DNA from: Actinomadura sp. 6K520
Lineage (GTDB): Bacteria; Actinomycetota; Actinomycetes; Streptosporangiales; Streptosporangiaceae
DNA length: 41,602 bases
Direction of reading: 5' to 3'
Assembly (NCBI RefSeq): GCF_004349245.1
Contig: NZ_SMLC01000056.1
Location: forward strand, 1-41,602
The position numbers and the translations under genes were made by a program. Of the stretch, positions 14,807-23,514 are shown piece by piece. A model generated the notes under the pieces. That model did not search any database. It was not told the DNA's origin and saw nothing but the letters and a program-made list of their open reading frames with translations. The stretch's first letter is position 1; each line of letters opens with the position of its first letter.

Positions 14807-16882
14807 TCAAGGACCGCACAGACTGAGGACGGCGTCACCGTACCTGTCGAGCTTGACCTTCCCGACTCCGGGGATGCGGGCGAGGTCCTCCATCGACTCG
14901 GGGCCGTGCTCGGCGATCGCCTGGAGCGTCGCGTCCGTGAACACGACATAGGCGGGGACCTTCTGCTCCGCCGACACCCGGGCGCGCCATTCCTTCAGCG
15001 CGATGAGGAGTTCCTCGTTCAGTTCGGACGGGCAGTCCTCGCAGCGGCCGAGCTTGCGTTCGACGGCGGCGGTCAGCGGCCGCCCGCACACCCGGCACGG
15101 CAGCGGGCCCTTCGCGGCGCGGCGCTTCGTCCGGTCGGCGCGCGCCGGGGTGTGCGTGGCGGCCTTGCCGGTCAGGCCGCCGAGGAAGCGGGACGGGCGG
15201 CGGTGCCGCGCGCCGCCCGGCGAGCGCGACAGCGCCCACGACAGCGACAGGTGGACGCGCGCCCGGGTGACGCCCACGTAGAGCAGCCGGCGTTCCTCCT
15301 CGACCTGCGCGGGCGTCTCCGCGTAGATGATCGGCAGGGTGCCCTCGACGAGCCCGACGAGGAACACCGCGTCCCACTCCAGGCCCTTGGCGGCATGCAG
15401 CGACGCCAGGGTGACGCCCTCCAGCGGAGGCGCGTGCTGCGCGGCGGCGCGCTCCTCCAGTTCGGCGACGAAGTCGGGGAGGCCGGCCTTGGGGTTGTCG
15501 GCGGCCATGTCCTCGGCGAGCTGGGCCAGCGCGGCGAGCGACTCCCAGCGCGCCCGGGCCGCCCCCGCCCCCTCGGGCGGCCGGTCGGAGAACCCGGCCC
15601 CGGACAGGACGTGCCGGACGGTCATGATCAGCCCCGTCCCGTCGGTCTCCGCGTCGGCGCCCGCCCGCGCCGCGCCGCGCAGCCGGACCACCGCCTCGCG
15701 GACCTCGGGCCGCTCGAAGAACCGCTCGGCGCCGCGCAGCACGTAGGGGACGCCCGCGGCCGCCAGCGCCGCCTCGTACGTCTCGGACTGCGCGTTGATC
15801 CGGTACAGGATCGCGATCTCCCGCGCGGGGACGCCCTCCTCGACGAGCTTGCGGGCCCGCCGCGCCGCGTCGTCGGCCTCGGCGACCTCGTCGTCGTACT
15901 CGTTGAACACCGGCTCGGGGCCCTGGTCGCGCTGCGCCACCAGCTCCAGCCCGGGGCGGATCGCCCCCTCGCCCCGCGCCTGCCCGATCACGCCGTTGGC
16001 GAGGCGCACCACCTGCGGCGTCGACCGGTAGTCGCGGACGAGCTTGATGACCTTCGCGTCCGGGTGGTCGCGGGTGAAGTCGAGCAGGTGGGACGGGGAC
16101 GCGCCGGTGAACGAGTAGATCGTCTGGTTCGGGTCGCCGACGACGCACAGGTCGTCGCGGTCGCCGAGCCAGGTGTCGAGCAGCATCTTCTGCAGCGGGT
16201 TGACGTCCTGGTACTCGTCGACGACGAAGTACCGGTACTGCTCGCGGACCTGGTTCGCGACCTCCCGGTGCTCGGTGAGGACGGCCGCGGTCAGCTCCAG
16301 CATCCCCTCGAAGTCGAGGAGGTTCCGTTCCCGCCTGAGCTGCTCGTACATGGCGTAGACGCGCGCCACGTCCACGACGTCGGCGGGGGCCCGGCGGCCC
16401 GATCGCGCGACCGCGGCGGGGTAGTCCTCCGGGCGGTGCTGGGTGACCTTCGCCCACTCGATCTCGCTCGCGACGTCGCGCAGCTCGGTGCGGCCGAGCG
16501 CCAGCCGGCACGCCTTCGCCGCGTCCGCCACCAGCCCGATCTTCGAGTCGATGATCCTGGGCGGTTCGCCGCCGACGACGCGCGGCCAGAAGTAGGTGAG
16601 CTGGCGCAGCGCCGCCGCGTGGAAGGTCCGCGCCTGCACGCCCGGCGCCCCGAGCTGCCGCAGCCTGCTGCGCAGCTCCCCCGCCGCCCGGGTGGTGAAC
16701 GTCACCGCCAGCACCCGCTGCGGCGTCACCACACCGGTCAGCGTGGCGTAGGCGATGCGATGCGTGATGGCCCTGGTCTTGCCCGTACCGGCGCCCGCCA
16801 GCACGCACACGGGCCCCTTAACCGCCTCGGCGACCGCCCGCTGTTCGGGGTCGAGTCCCTCCAGCACCGACTCAGCCAACAT
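14807..16882 (-). CDS. uvrD2: ATP-dependent DNA helicase UvrD2
   Basis: 691 residues from ATG 16882. A slightly shorter GTG start at 16867 is also reasonable. It is a superfamily 1A 3'-5' helicase: Walker A AGAGTGKT at residues 29-36, Walker B VVDEYQD, motif QTIYSFTGA, LASLHAAKGLEWDAVFLVGL and VEEERRLLYVGVTRAR. The C-terminal part has a four-cysteine cluster (CRVCG...CEDC) and an HRDC domain (VFTDATLQAIAEHGPESMEDLARIPGVGKVKLDRYGDAVLSLC). The HRDC plus tetracysteine layout separates UvrD2 from UvrD1/PcrA. It acts in DNA repair or replication-linked unwinding. It is divergent from the mycoredoxin gene, as in M. tuberculosis Rv3198c/Rv3198A. Confidence 0.95.
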   Translation of the reverse strand: MLAESVLEGLDPEQRAVAEAVKGPVCVLAGAGTGKTRAITHRIAYATLTGVVTPQRVLAVTFTTRAAGELRSRLRQLGAPGVQARTFHAAALRQLTYFWPRVVGGEPPRIIDSKIGLVADAAKACRLALGRTELRDVASEIEWAKVTQHRPEDYPAAVARSGRRAPADVVDVARVYAMYEQLRRERNLLDFEGMLELTAAVLTEHREVANQVREQYRYFVVDEYQDVNPLQKMLLDTWLGDRDDLCVVGDPNQTIYSFTGASPSHLLDFTRDHPDAKVIKLVRDYRSTPQVVRLANGVIGQARGEGAIRPGLELVAQRDQGPEPVFNEYDDEVAEADDAARRARKLVEEGVPAREIAILYRINAQSETYEAALAAAGVPYVLRGAERFFERPEVREAVVRLRGAARAGADAETDGTGLIMTVRHVLSGAGFSDRPPEGAGAARARWESLAALAQLAEDMAADNPKAGLPDFVAELEERAAAQHAPPLEGVTLASLHAAKGLEWDAVFLVGLVEGTLPIIYAETPAQVEEERRLLYVGVTRARVHLSLSWALSRSPGGARHRRPSRFLGGLTGKAATHTPARADRTKRRAAKGPLPCRVCGRPLTAAVERKLGRCEDCPSELNEELLIALKEWRARVSAEQKVPAYVVFTDATLQAIAEHGPESMEDLARIPGVGKVKLDRYGDAVLSLCGP

Positions 16883-17043
16883 CCCCCCATACTCGCAGCC
16901 CGCACCACCCGCATCACCCGGCACGCTGAACTGTGGACGGCGGACCGCGAACGGCGGGCCGCGGACGGCGAGGAATGAGAACCGGGCGTCTACTGTTCTC
17001 CGGAGAGCGAATCGTACGAACGAACGAGGGAGACGACGGAGCG

Positions 17044-17325
17044 ATGGCGACGCCGACGACCGACCGGGCGAAGAACCCGATCGGCCAGCTCACCATGTAC
17101 ACGACGTCCTGGTGCGGGTTCTGCCGGCGACTCAAGAGCCAGCTCGCCCGCGACGGCATCGAGATGGTCGAGGTCGACATCGAGCGCGACCAGGAGGCCG
17201 CCGACTTCGTCATGAGCGTCAACGGCGGCAACATGACCGTGCCGACCGTCCTTTTCCCTGACGGTTCCGCCGTCACCAACCCCAGCGCCAAGGCGGTCAA
17301 GGCGAAGCTCGCCTCCCTCGCCTGA
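17044..17325 (+). CDS. Mycoredoxin / glutaredoxin-like protein
   Basis: 93 residues from ATG 17044, preceded by GAGGGAG (17026-17032) and GGAG (17038-17041). Thioredoxin-fold glutaredoxin: MYTTSWCGFCRRLKSQL at residues 18-34 contains the redox pair, here CGFC rather than the more usual CGYC. TVPTV holds the cis-proline, and FPDGSAVTNPS closes the fold. Mycoredoxins reduce mycothiol mixed disulfides in the cytoplasm. Position beside uvrD2 and nudC mirrors Rv3198A. It is convergent with nudC; the 56-bp gap holds a CCCGGCA/TGCCGGG hairpin (17340-17364). Confidence 0.92.
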   Translation: MATPTTDRAKNPIGQLTMYTTSWCGFCRRLKSQLARDGIEMVEVDIERDQEAADFVMSVNGGNMTVPTVLFPDGSAVTNPSAKAVKAKLASLA

Positions 17326-17339
17326 ACCGTCCCCGGGAG

Positions 17340-17364
17340 CCCGGCATCCGAGCAGGTTGCCGGG
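17340..17364. terminator. Hairpin between convergent mycoredoxin and nudC genes
   Basis: A 7-bp stem (17340-17346 with 17358-17364) has an 11-nt loop in the intergenic region of two convergent genes. There is no U-tract, so it is at best a weak bidirectional terminator. Confidence 0.4.
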
Positions 17365-17381
17365 CCGGCCGCTGTCCGGGG

Positions 17382-18293
17382 TCAGAAGTCCGGCATTCGC
17401 GGGAGGTCGCCGCCGTACCAGCGCATGATGAGCTGGGCGGCGATGGACAGCGGGCCGGGGGCGACGATGTCACCGGCCTCGATGGCCGCGCGGAGTTCGT
17501 CGCGGGTGTACCAGGCGGCGTCCGTGATCTCCTCCGGGTCGGGGGACAGCGGGACGTCGCCATCGGCCCTGGCGGTGAAGCCGAGCATGAGGCTCTGCGG
17601 CAGCGGCCACGGCTGGCTGCCGAGGTAGCGCACGTCCCGGACGGGCACCCCGACCTCCTCCTTCACCTCCCGCGCGACGGCCTGCTCCAGGGACTCCCCC
17701 GGCTCCACGAAGCCGGCGAGGATCGAGCGGCGGTCGGCGGGCCACTGCGGGCCGCGGGCCAGCAGGATCCGGTCGGCCTCGTCGGTCACCAGCATGATCA
17801 CGGCCGGGTCGACGCGGGGGAAGTGCTGGGACCCGTCCTCGGGGCAGACGCGCACGTGGCCGGCGGACGCCGGGCGCGTCTCGGTGCCGCAGCGCGGGCA
17901 GTACCGGTTGCTGCGGTGCCAGTGCTCCAGCGCCACGGCGTGGGTGAGCAGCCCGGAGTCCCGGTCGCCGAGGAGCGCGCCGACGCGGCGGAGGCCGCCC
18001 GGCCGCGTCCCCTCGATCTCGGGGAGCGGACCGGACGTCCCGAAGTAGGCGGTGCCGTCGTCGTCCACGCCGAGGAGCCAGCGGTCACCGTCCGGCGCCC
18101 GCTCCGGCGGGACGAGGGCGAGCGCGGGCCGCGGCTCGTAGGAGACCGGCGCGCGGCCGTCCTCGACGACGAGGACGCGGGTGCCCGGGTCCGACCACGC
18201 GGTCTCCAGCCAGGCGTCGTCGCGACGGTGCAGCGCGACCCTGTCGAGGGTGCCGCGCGCCAGCGCCAGCCACTCCAGCGGCCCTTCGGTCAA
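17382..18293 (-). CDS. nudC: NADH pyrophosphatase NudC
   Basis: 303 residues from TTG 18293, with GAGGAG about 7 nt upstream. NudC hydrolyses NAD(H) to NMN(H) and AMP and can remove NAD caps from RNA. It has an N-terminal NUDIX-like region, a zinc-ribbon segment (YCPRCGTETRPASAGHVRVCPEDG), a perfect NUDIX box GFVEPGESLEQAVAREVKEEVG, and the NudC-specific SQPWPLPQSLM motif. The zinc ribbon has only three cysteines; the fourth position is Asp (CPED instead of CxxC). It lies 22 bp after the dipeptidase gene on the same strand, probably one operon. Confidence 0.95.
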   Translation of the reverse strand: MTEGPLEWLALARGTLDRVALHRRDDAWLETAWSDPGTRVLVVEDGRAPVSYEPRPALALVPPERAPDGDRWLLGVDDDGTAYFGTSGPLPEIEGTRPGGLRRVGALLGDRDSGLLTHAVALEHWHRSNRYCPRCGTETRPASAGHVRVCPEDGSQHFPRVDPAVIMLVTDEADRILLARGPQWPADRRSILAGFVEPGESLEQAVAREVKEEVGVPVRDVRYLGSQPWPLPQSLMLGFTARADGDVPLSPDPEEITDAAWYTRDELRAAIEAGDIVAPGPLSIAAQLIMRWYGGDLPRMPDF

Positions 18294-18315
18294 CGTCCGC
18301 TCCTCTCCACGGGTG

Positions 18316-19719
18316 TCAGCGCAGCGCGGTGGCGAGTTCTTCCCACAGGTACGCGGCGGCCTCGGCGCCCTTGAGGAGCAGCGGGATCTCGACCTTCTCG
18401 TTCGGGGCGTGGATGCGGTCGCCGTTCAGCCCGACCGCGACGAAGATCAGCGGGGCGTCCAGGATGTCGGCGAGGTCGGCCTCGGGGCCGCTGCCGCCCT
18501 CCCTGGTGAACAGCACCTCGGTGCCGAACGCCCGTTCCATCGCACGGCGCGCGGCCTTGACGCCGGCGGAGTCGATCGGCGAGAAGCACGGCCGGACGCC
18601 GCCGCCGGAGACGCGCACCTCGGCCTCGACGCCGGGCGGCGTGCGCTCGGCGACCCACTGCCGGAACGCCTCCCGGACCTTGCCCGGGTCCTGTCCGGCG
18701 ACGAGCCGGAACGAGATCTTGGCGTGCGCGTCGCGGGGCACGATGGTCTTGCCGCCGGGCCCGGTGTGCCCGCCCCACATGCCGTTGATCTCGGCCGTCG
18801 GACGCGCCCAGATCCGTTCGAGCGTGCTGTAGCCCTTCTCGCCGTGCGCGGCGCGGCTCTCGCCGGCGGCCCGCAGCCAGGCATCCTCGTCGAACGGGAG
18901 CCGCGCGAACAGGGCCCGTTCCTCGTCGGTGAGCGGGACGACGTCGTCGTAGAAGCCGGGGAGGGTGACGCGGCCGTCGGCGTCGTGCAGCCCGGCGAGC
19001 AGCGCCGCCATCGCGTGCAGCGGGTTCGGCACCGCGCCGCCGAACGAGCCGGAGTGCAGGTCGGTGGACGGGCCGCGCAGCGTGACCTCGGCGTCGGTCA
19101 GCCCGCGCATCCCGGTGCACATGGAGGGGACGTCCGCCGCCCACATCGTCGTGTCGCTGATGACGACGGCGTCGCAGGCGAGCCGCTCCCGGTGGGTGCG
19201 CAGCAGGTCGGCGAAGTGCGCCGACCCCGACTCCTCCTCGCCCTCCACCAGCAGCTTGATCGTGACGGGCGGCGCCTGCCGCCCGGACGCGGCGAGCGAC
19301 GCGCGGATCCCGAGGGTGTGGAAGAAGATCTGCCCCTTGTCGTCGGACGCGCCGCGCCCGACGAGCCGGTCGCCCTGCACCACGGGCGCGAACGGGTCGG
19401 TGTCCCACTCCGCCAGCGGTTCGACCGGCTGGACGTCGTGGTGGCCGTACACGACGACGGCGGGGGCGGCGGGGTCCGCCGCGGGCCATTCGGCGTAGAC
19501 GGCGGGGAGGCCGGGCGTCTCCCAGATCTCGACGGTCGGGAAGCCCTCGCCTCGCAGGTACCCGGCCAGCCACTCGGCCGACTTCCGTACGTCCCCGGCG
19601 TGCGCCGGGTCACCGGAGATGGACGGGATCGCCAGCCACTCCTTGAGGTCGGCGACGAACCGGTCCCTACCGGCCTGAATGTGCGCGACTATGTCGTCCA
19701 CCCGCATGCCCCTTCGCAT
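18316..19719 (-). CDS. M20-family dipeptidase (carnosinase-like)
   Basis: 467 residues from ATG 19719; an ATG at 19707 (MRVDDIV) is also possible. It is a cytosolic di-zinc peptidase of family M20: metal ligands in VVYGHHDVQP and GRGASDDKGQ (bridging Asp), catalytic EGEEESGS, and the late His in RIHAPNEKV. A lid/dimerisation domain lies between (MRGLTDAEVTLRGPSTDLHSGSFGG). The length matches CNDP-type dipeptidases. It heads the dipeptidase-nudC unit and is divergent from the DUF4031 gene across 44 bp. It probably cleaves dipeptides with little specificity. Confidence 0.93.
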   Translation of the reverse strand: MRRGMRVDDIVAHIQAGRDRFVADLKEWLAIPSISGDPAHAGDVRKSAEWLAGYLRGEGFPTVEIWETPGLPAVYAEWPAADPAAPAVVVYGHHDVQPVEPLAEWDTDPFAPVVQGDRLVGRGASDDKGQIFFHTLGIRASLAASGRQAPPVTIKLLVEGEEESGSAHFADLLRTHRERLACDAVVISDTTMWAADVPSMCTGMRGLTDAEVTLRGPSTDLHSGSFGGAVPNPLHAMAALLAGLHDADGRVTLPGFYDDVVPLTDEERALFARLPFDEDAWLRAAGESRAAHGEKGYSTLERIWARPTAEINGMWGGHTGPGGKTIVPRDAHAKISFRLVAGQDPGKVREAFRQWVAERTPPGVEAEVRVSGGGVRPCFSPIDSAGVKAARRAMERAFGTEVLFTREGGSGPEADLADILDAPLIFVAVGLNGDRIHAPNEKVEIPLLLKGAEAAAYLWEELATALR

Positions 19720-19763
19720 GTGTACTGTCAGGCACTGTAGGTCACCCGTCCCGCGGAGCCGTC

Positions 19764-20033
19764 TTGATTCTCATTGATCCGCCGCTGTGGCCGGCGCGCG
19801 GGCGCGTGTGGTCGCACATGGTCAGCGATGTCTCGTACGAGGAACTGCACGTCTTCGCGGCGGAGCTGGGCATGCCGCCGCGGGCTTTCGAGCGCGACCA
19901 CTACGACGTCCCGTCGGAGCTCTACGGGGCGGCGGTGTCGCTGGGGGCGCAGGCCGTCGGCTGCCAGGAGCTGCTCATGCGGCTGACCGCGGCGGGCCTG
20001 CGGCGGCGGAAGGCGGCCCACCTCAGGCGTTGA
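19764..20033 (+). CDS. DUF4031 domain protein
   Basis: 89 residues from TTG 19764, with GCGGAG six nt upstream. The N-terminus ILIDPPLWPARGRVWSHMVSDVSYEELHVFAAELGMPPRAFERDHYDVP is diagnostic of DUF4031, a short family of unknown biochemical function that is widespread in actinobacteria. The C-terminus is basic (RRRKAAHLRR). Its stop overlaps the 3' end of the convergent HD-domain gene by 11 bp. There is no membrane segment. Confidence 0.9.
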   Translation: MILIDPPLWPARGRVWSHMVSDVSYEELHVFAAELGMPPRAFERDHYDVPSELYGAAVSLGAQAVGCQELLMRLTAAGLRRRKAAHLRR

Positions 20034-20631
20034 GGAGCGTCAGTTCCGTCTGGATGTTCTTCCGTGCGCGTTCCTCGAAGCGTTCGCGTGCGGCCGGCGT
20101 GTGGAAGAGCCTGGGCAGTGCCAGTAGGCCGTTGAGCACCTGGGCGCGTCCCGCTTGGAAGAACTCGTCCGGGACGAACGCGTACTCCTCGCGGACGGCG
20201 GCGGCGTAGGCGGCGTACCTGTCGGGGGACGCGCCGAGGATCGCGAGGTCGGCGTCGCAGAGGACCTGGCCGTCCCGGTCGTCCTCGTCGGGCGCGTGGG
20301 TGGCGGTCAGCTCGACCAGGCGGACGACCTGCCCGATGTCGGTGTCGCGGAGGTCGGTGTCGGCGAGCATGCGGGCGGCGAGGCGGCCGCTGCGCTCCTC
20401 GTTGTCGGCGCGTTCGGGGTCGTAGACGGCGTCGTGGAACCAGGCGGCGAGGCGGACGAGGCCCGGGGACGCGGCGTGTGCGGCGAGCTCGTCCACGAGG
20501 TCGAGGACCGCGGTGAGGTGCTCGCGCGTGTGGTAGCGGCGGTGCGGCTCGCCGTAGCGCTTGTCCAGTTCCGTTCCGATATGCCGGGTGTGCGGCCCCG
20601 CGAGCGCGACCCACCGGTCGACGAGATCCAT
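20023..20631 (-). CDS. HD-superfamily metal-dependent phosphohydrolase-like protein
   Basis: 202 residues from ATG 20631 (MDLVDRWVALAG), with AGGA seven nt upstream; a start at 20673 gives a poorer site. It resembles the COG4339 group of predicted HD phosphohydrolases: RRYHTREHLTAVLDLVDEL (first His), LAAWFHDAVYDP (the HD pair), ELTATHAPDEDDRDGQVLCDADLAILG (distal Asp), and YAAAVREEYAFVPDEFFQAGRAQVLNGLLALPRLFHT. The substrate is unknown. Its 5' end faces the iron-regulated siderophore promoter, so the 127-bp spacer is shared, but nothing ties its function to iron. Confidence 0.88.
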   Translation of the reverse strand: MDLVDRWVALAGPHTRHIGTELDKRYGEPHRRYHTREHLTAVLDLVDELAAHAASPGLVRLAAWFHDAVYDPERADNEERSGRLAARMLADTDLRDTDIGQVVRLVELTATHAPDEDDRDGQVLCDADLAILGASPDRYAAYAAAVREEYAFVPDEFFQAGRAQVLNGLLALPRLFHTPAARERFEERARKNIQTELTLLNA

Positions 20632-20683
20632 GGCCCCATCCTGACGGATCACGGAACGGGCCGGGACACGCACGTCGCCGTTC

Positions 20684-20711
20684 TTGCATGCGGCCCGGCG
20701 CCCCCTATGAT
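20684..20711 (+). promoter_or_regulatory. Promoter of the siderophore operon
   Basis: TTGCAT (20684-20689) and TATGAT (20706-20711) with a 16-nt spacer form a good SigA-type promoter. The TATGAT is one mismatch from TATAAT. The likely start near 20718 is 40 nt before the first GTG. Confidence 0.7.
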
Positions 20712-20723
20712 GATCACCCTGAG

Positions 20724-20742
20724 TTAGGCAAGGCTTACCTCA
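20724..20742 (+). promoter_or_regulatory. IdeR/DmdR (DtxR-family) iron box
   Basis: TTAGGCAAGGCTTACCTCA, 19 bp, matches the consensus TTAGGTTAGGCTAACCTAA at 15 of 19 positions. It lies about 12 bp downstream of the -10, over the start of the transcript, where iron-loaded repressor would block initiation. It predicts low-iron induction of the operon. Confidence 0.88.
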
Positions 20743-20758
20743 CCTGGAAGGGCCTGTC

Positions 20759-21934
20759 GTGGCCGCCTCGCTCCACCTCGTCGCCGGGAAGGCGACCGAC
20801 TCGGTGACGCACGGCTTCCTGCCCGCCGCCGCGCGCCTGGGGCTCGACGTGACGCTGCTGACCGACCGTCCCGCCGGCCACGGGTTCGACGGGCCGGTCG
20901 TCGAGTGCGACGTCTCCGACTACCGGGAGATCATCGCCGCGGCCGGCGCCGGGCCCGCGGCCGGTGGCGACCCTGCGGCCGGTGGTGGGCCGGCGGCCAT
21001 CTTCTCCAACAGCGACTTCCTCCAGGCACCCGCCGCGCTGGCCGCCGCGTATTTCGGGCTGCCGGGCAAGGACTGGCGGGCGGCGACCCGCGCGAAGAAC
21101 AAGGGCCTCATGCGGCGGCATCTGGCGCCGGTCGATCCCGTGTTCTCGGCGGACGCGCGCCGGGTCCCCGCGGACGCGCCGTACCCGCTCGTCGTCAAGC
21201 CACGTGAGGGCGTGGCAAGCGAGGACGTCTTCCTCGTCCAGGACGCCGTGGAGCTGACCGCACGCGTGGAAGAGATCGCGGCACGGCGGGACGACCCGCT
21301 GGTGGCGGAGCAGTACCTTCCTGGGCGGCTCCACACGCTGGAGACACTCGGCGATGGGCAGGAGGTCCGCGTCCTGGGGTCGTTCCGTACGACCCTTTCG
21401 CCGCCACCCTTCTTCGTCGAAGAGCGCCTTGAGTGGGTGGAGCCGCCGCCGGAGACGCCACAGGTGTTGCGGCAGCTAGAGGCCCTGGGCATCGGGTTCG
21501 GTGCGTGTCACACGGAATTCGTCGTCCACGAAGGGCGCGCCCACATCATCGAGGTCAACTACCGGCTGATCGGTGACCACTGTGACTTCCTGCTGGCCGA
21601 CCTGCTGGGCGTGCCCCTGTTCGAGCAGATCCTGAAGGTCCACCTGGGCGAGCCCCTCGCGGACTGGCCGGTTCCCGGGCGGCGGCATGCCGTCGCCGAA
21701 CCGGTCATCGCCGACCGGTCCGGCAAGCTCACGGCGGCTCCCGGCCCCCTCCAGATGGAGGACGGCCCAGTGCGTCTGGCCTACCGCCCCCAGCGTGAAG
21801 TCGGGGACAGCGTCACCGTCACCCGCACCAATCGCGACTACCTGGGCACGGTCCGCGCCATCGGCCCGGCGGCCGACCAGGTGAACGCCGCGCTGGCGCG
21901 TTTCCGCGCCGCACACGACTGGACGATCGCGTGA
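20759..21934 (+). CDS. ATP-grasp ligase of a NIS siderophore pathway (PvsA-like)
   Basis: 391 residues from GTG 20759, with GGAAGGG (20746-20752) upstream. ATP-grasp fold: PYPLVVKPREGVASEDVFLV (ATP-binding Lys147), VAEQYLPG (184-189 region), and the metal/ATP site HTEFVVHEGRAHIIEVNYRLIGD (His251, Glu253, Glu265, Asn267). Such enzymes join a carboxylate to an amine through an acyl phosphate. A Gly/Ala-rich insertion (residues 61-80) precedes FSNSDFLQAP. It is the first gene after the iron box and its stop overlaps the next start by 4 bp (GTGA). In vibrioferrin biosynthesis PvsA is an ATP-grasp enzyme proposed to add alanine; the equivalent role here is inferred from class and gene order. Confidence 0.85.
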   Translation: MAASLHLVAGKATDSVTHGFLPAAARLGLDVTLLTDRPAGHGFDGPVVECDVSDYREIIAAAGAGPAAGGDPAAGGGPAAIFSNSDFLQAPAALAAAYFGLPGKDWRAATRAKNKGLMRRHLAPVDPVFSADARRVPADAPYPLVVKPREGVASEDVFLVQDAVELTARVEEIAARRDDPLVAEQYLPGRLHTLETLGDGQEVRVLGSFRTTLSPPPFFVEERLEWVEPPPETPQVLRQLEALGIGFGACHTEFVVHEGRAHIIEVNYRLIGDHCDFLLADLLGVPLFEQILKVHLGEPLADWPVPGRRHAVAEPVIADRSGKLTAAPGPLQMEDGPVRLAYRPQREVGDSVTVTRTNRDYLGTVRAIGPAADQVNAALARFRAAHDWTIA

Positions 21935-23514
21935 CCGGCGACGACATCGAAGGACGGCTGGCGGCCCGGGTCCTCACGGCGCTCCTGCGCGAGAACTACG
22001 CGGGACTGCACCACCGCGTCGAGCACCGGACGCTGGAAATGCCGGGACGTTCCGTACGCCTCGTGGACGCGCGTCCGGCGTTCCTGTCCGACCTCGTCGT
22101 CGACCCGGCGCAGGATCTCAGGCTCGGCGACGTCTTCGCCGCCGTCCGCGCCCTGGCGGACCCGCGCGACGACGTGGCGGCCTTCGAGCGGGAATGCCTG
22201 GACGCCCTCGCGGCCATGAGGCTCCACAGCGACGCGCGGGCCGCGGTGCACCGGCGCCTGGCGCGCATCCCGGACCGGCTGCGCACCGGCCCCGGCACGT
22301 TCTACGAGACCCTCGCCGCCTACAACGACCATCCCGTGCATCCACTGGGCCGCGGCCGCGCGGGGCTCTCCATGGCCGACCTGAGCCGCTACGCGCCCGA
22401 GTTCGCGCCATCGTTCCCGCTGCGGTGGGCCGCGGTGCGGAACCCGGCGCTCGCGGGGTCGCTCCCGGACTGGTGGCCCGCTCCCGCCGACGTGGGGCTG
22501 GGCTCGCTCGCCGCCGGGGCCGCCCTGTTCCCCGTCCATCCACTGGCGGCGCGGCAGGTGCGCGGGCACCCCGGCGCGGTCCTCGCCCCGGAGCCGTACC
22601 TGCGGGTCGCCCCCACGCTGTCGATGCGGACGGTGGCCGCCGCGCCGCTCGGCCACCTGAAGATGCCGCTGCCGACCAGCACCCTAGGCGTGCGCAACCG
22701 CCGCACGATCATGCCCGGCACCCTTCCGGACGGCGCGCTCGTCGAACGCCTCCTGCGCCGCGTCCTCCAGCGGGAACCCGCGCTCCCCGTGCTTCTCGCG
22801 GACGAGCAGACCTACGGCCACGCGCAGGACCCCCTCCTCGCCTACCTCGTGCGGCGCTTCCCACCCGAGACGGCGCGCGCGCACATCGTCCCGGTAGCCG
22901 CGCTGCTGGCCGAGGCCCCGGACAACGGTCACGTCATCGAACGCTGGGACGTCCTCCCGCTTTTCGACGCCTACCTGTCGGCCCTGTTCTCGTGGAACGT
23001 CACGCTGTTCCGCTATGGCATCGCGCTAGAGGCACATCAGCAGAACGTCGCCCTGGTCTTGGACGACTCTCCGCTCCGGCTCCTGGTCAAGGACAACGAC
23101 GGGGCGCTCATCAACACGTCCCGGCTTCGCGAGCGGCTCCCCCCGTCCCCCTGCACGGATCCGCGCGACCTCGTCGACCGCCGGATGACGACCGACGACG
23201 ACGAGGCGCTCGCCCGCGTCTTCGTCACCATCACGTTGCACCTGTGCGCCGCCGCCCCCGCCCTGGGCCTCGCCGAACGCGGCCTCCTCCCGTGGCGCAC
23301 CGGCCGCGCGATGATCCGCGAACGGCTCGACGAGGCCCTCGGGCCGGGCGAGACGTTCCTGCGCGCCCGCACGCTCGACGCGGACGCCCTGCCCGGCAAG
23401 GCCATGGTCACCGCCGGAACCCTCGTCGACAAGGCGCGGACCGGCGCGGCCGACATCAACAAGCACTACGGCCCGCCGGGCCCGAACTACCTGCGGGACA
23501 CCGCGTGCCCGTGA
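21931..23514 (+). CDS. IucA/IucC family NIS siderophore synthetase, first copy (PvsB-like)
   Basis: 527 residues from GTG 21931, overlapping the ATP-grasp stop by 4 bp. NIS synthetases adenylate a carboxylate of citrate or a related acid and condense it with an amine or alcohol. Visible motifs: NDHPVHPLGRGRAG (134-145), PVHP (201-204), SMRT (231-234), GHLKMPLPTSTLGVRNRR, ALEAHQQNVAL (catalytic region, 367-372) and KDNDG (387-391). A FhuF-like C-terminal part ends in KHYGPPGPNYLRD. The length is slightly below the usual 580-600. The short HPVHP form and position after the ATP-grasp gene recall PvsB. Substrate assignment is inference. Confidence 0.9.
   Translation: MTGDDIEGRLAARVLTALLRENYAGLHHRVEHRTLEMPGRSVRLVDARPAFLSDLVVDPAQDLRLGDVFAAVRALADPRDDVAAFERECLDALAAMRLHSDARAAVHRRLARIPDRLRTGPGTFYETLAAYNDHPVHPLGRGRAGLSMADLSRYAPEFAPSFPLRWAAVRNPALAGSLPDWWPAPADVGLGSLAAGAALFPVHPLAARQVRGHPGAVLAPEPYLRVAPTLSMRTVAAAPLGHLKMPLPTSTLGVRNRRTIMPGTLPDGALVERLLRRVLQREPALPVLLADEQTYGHAQDPLLAYLVRRFPPETARAHIVPVAALLAEAPDNGHVIERWDVLPLFDAYLSALFSWNVTLFRYGIALEAHQQNVALVLDDSPLRLLVKDNDGALINTSRLRERLPPSPCTDPRDLVDRRMTTDDDEALARVFVTITLHLCAAAPALGLAERGLLPWRTGRAMIRERLDEALGPGETFLRARTLDADALPGKAMVTAGTLVDKARTGAADINKHYGPPGPNYLRDTACP

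Noticed and set aside
20631..20758. HD-domain gene as part of the iron regulon
   Set aside because: It faces away from the box and lies behind the promoter. Only proximity supports a link.
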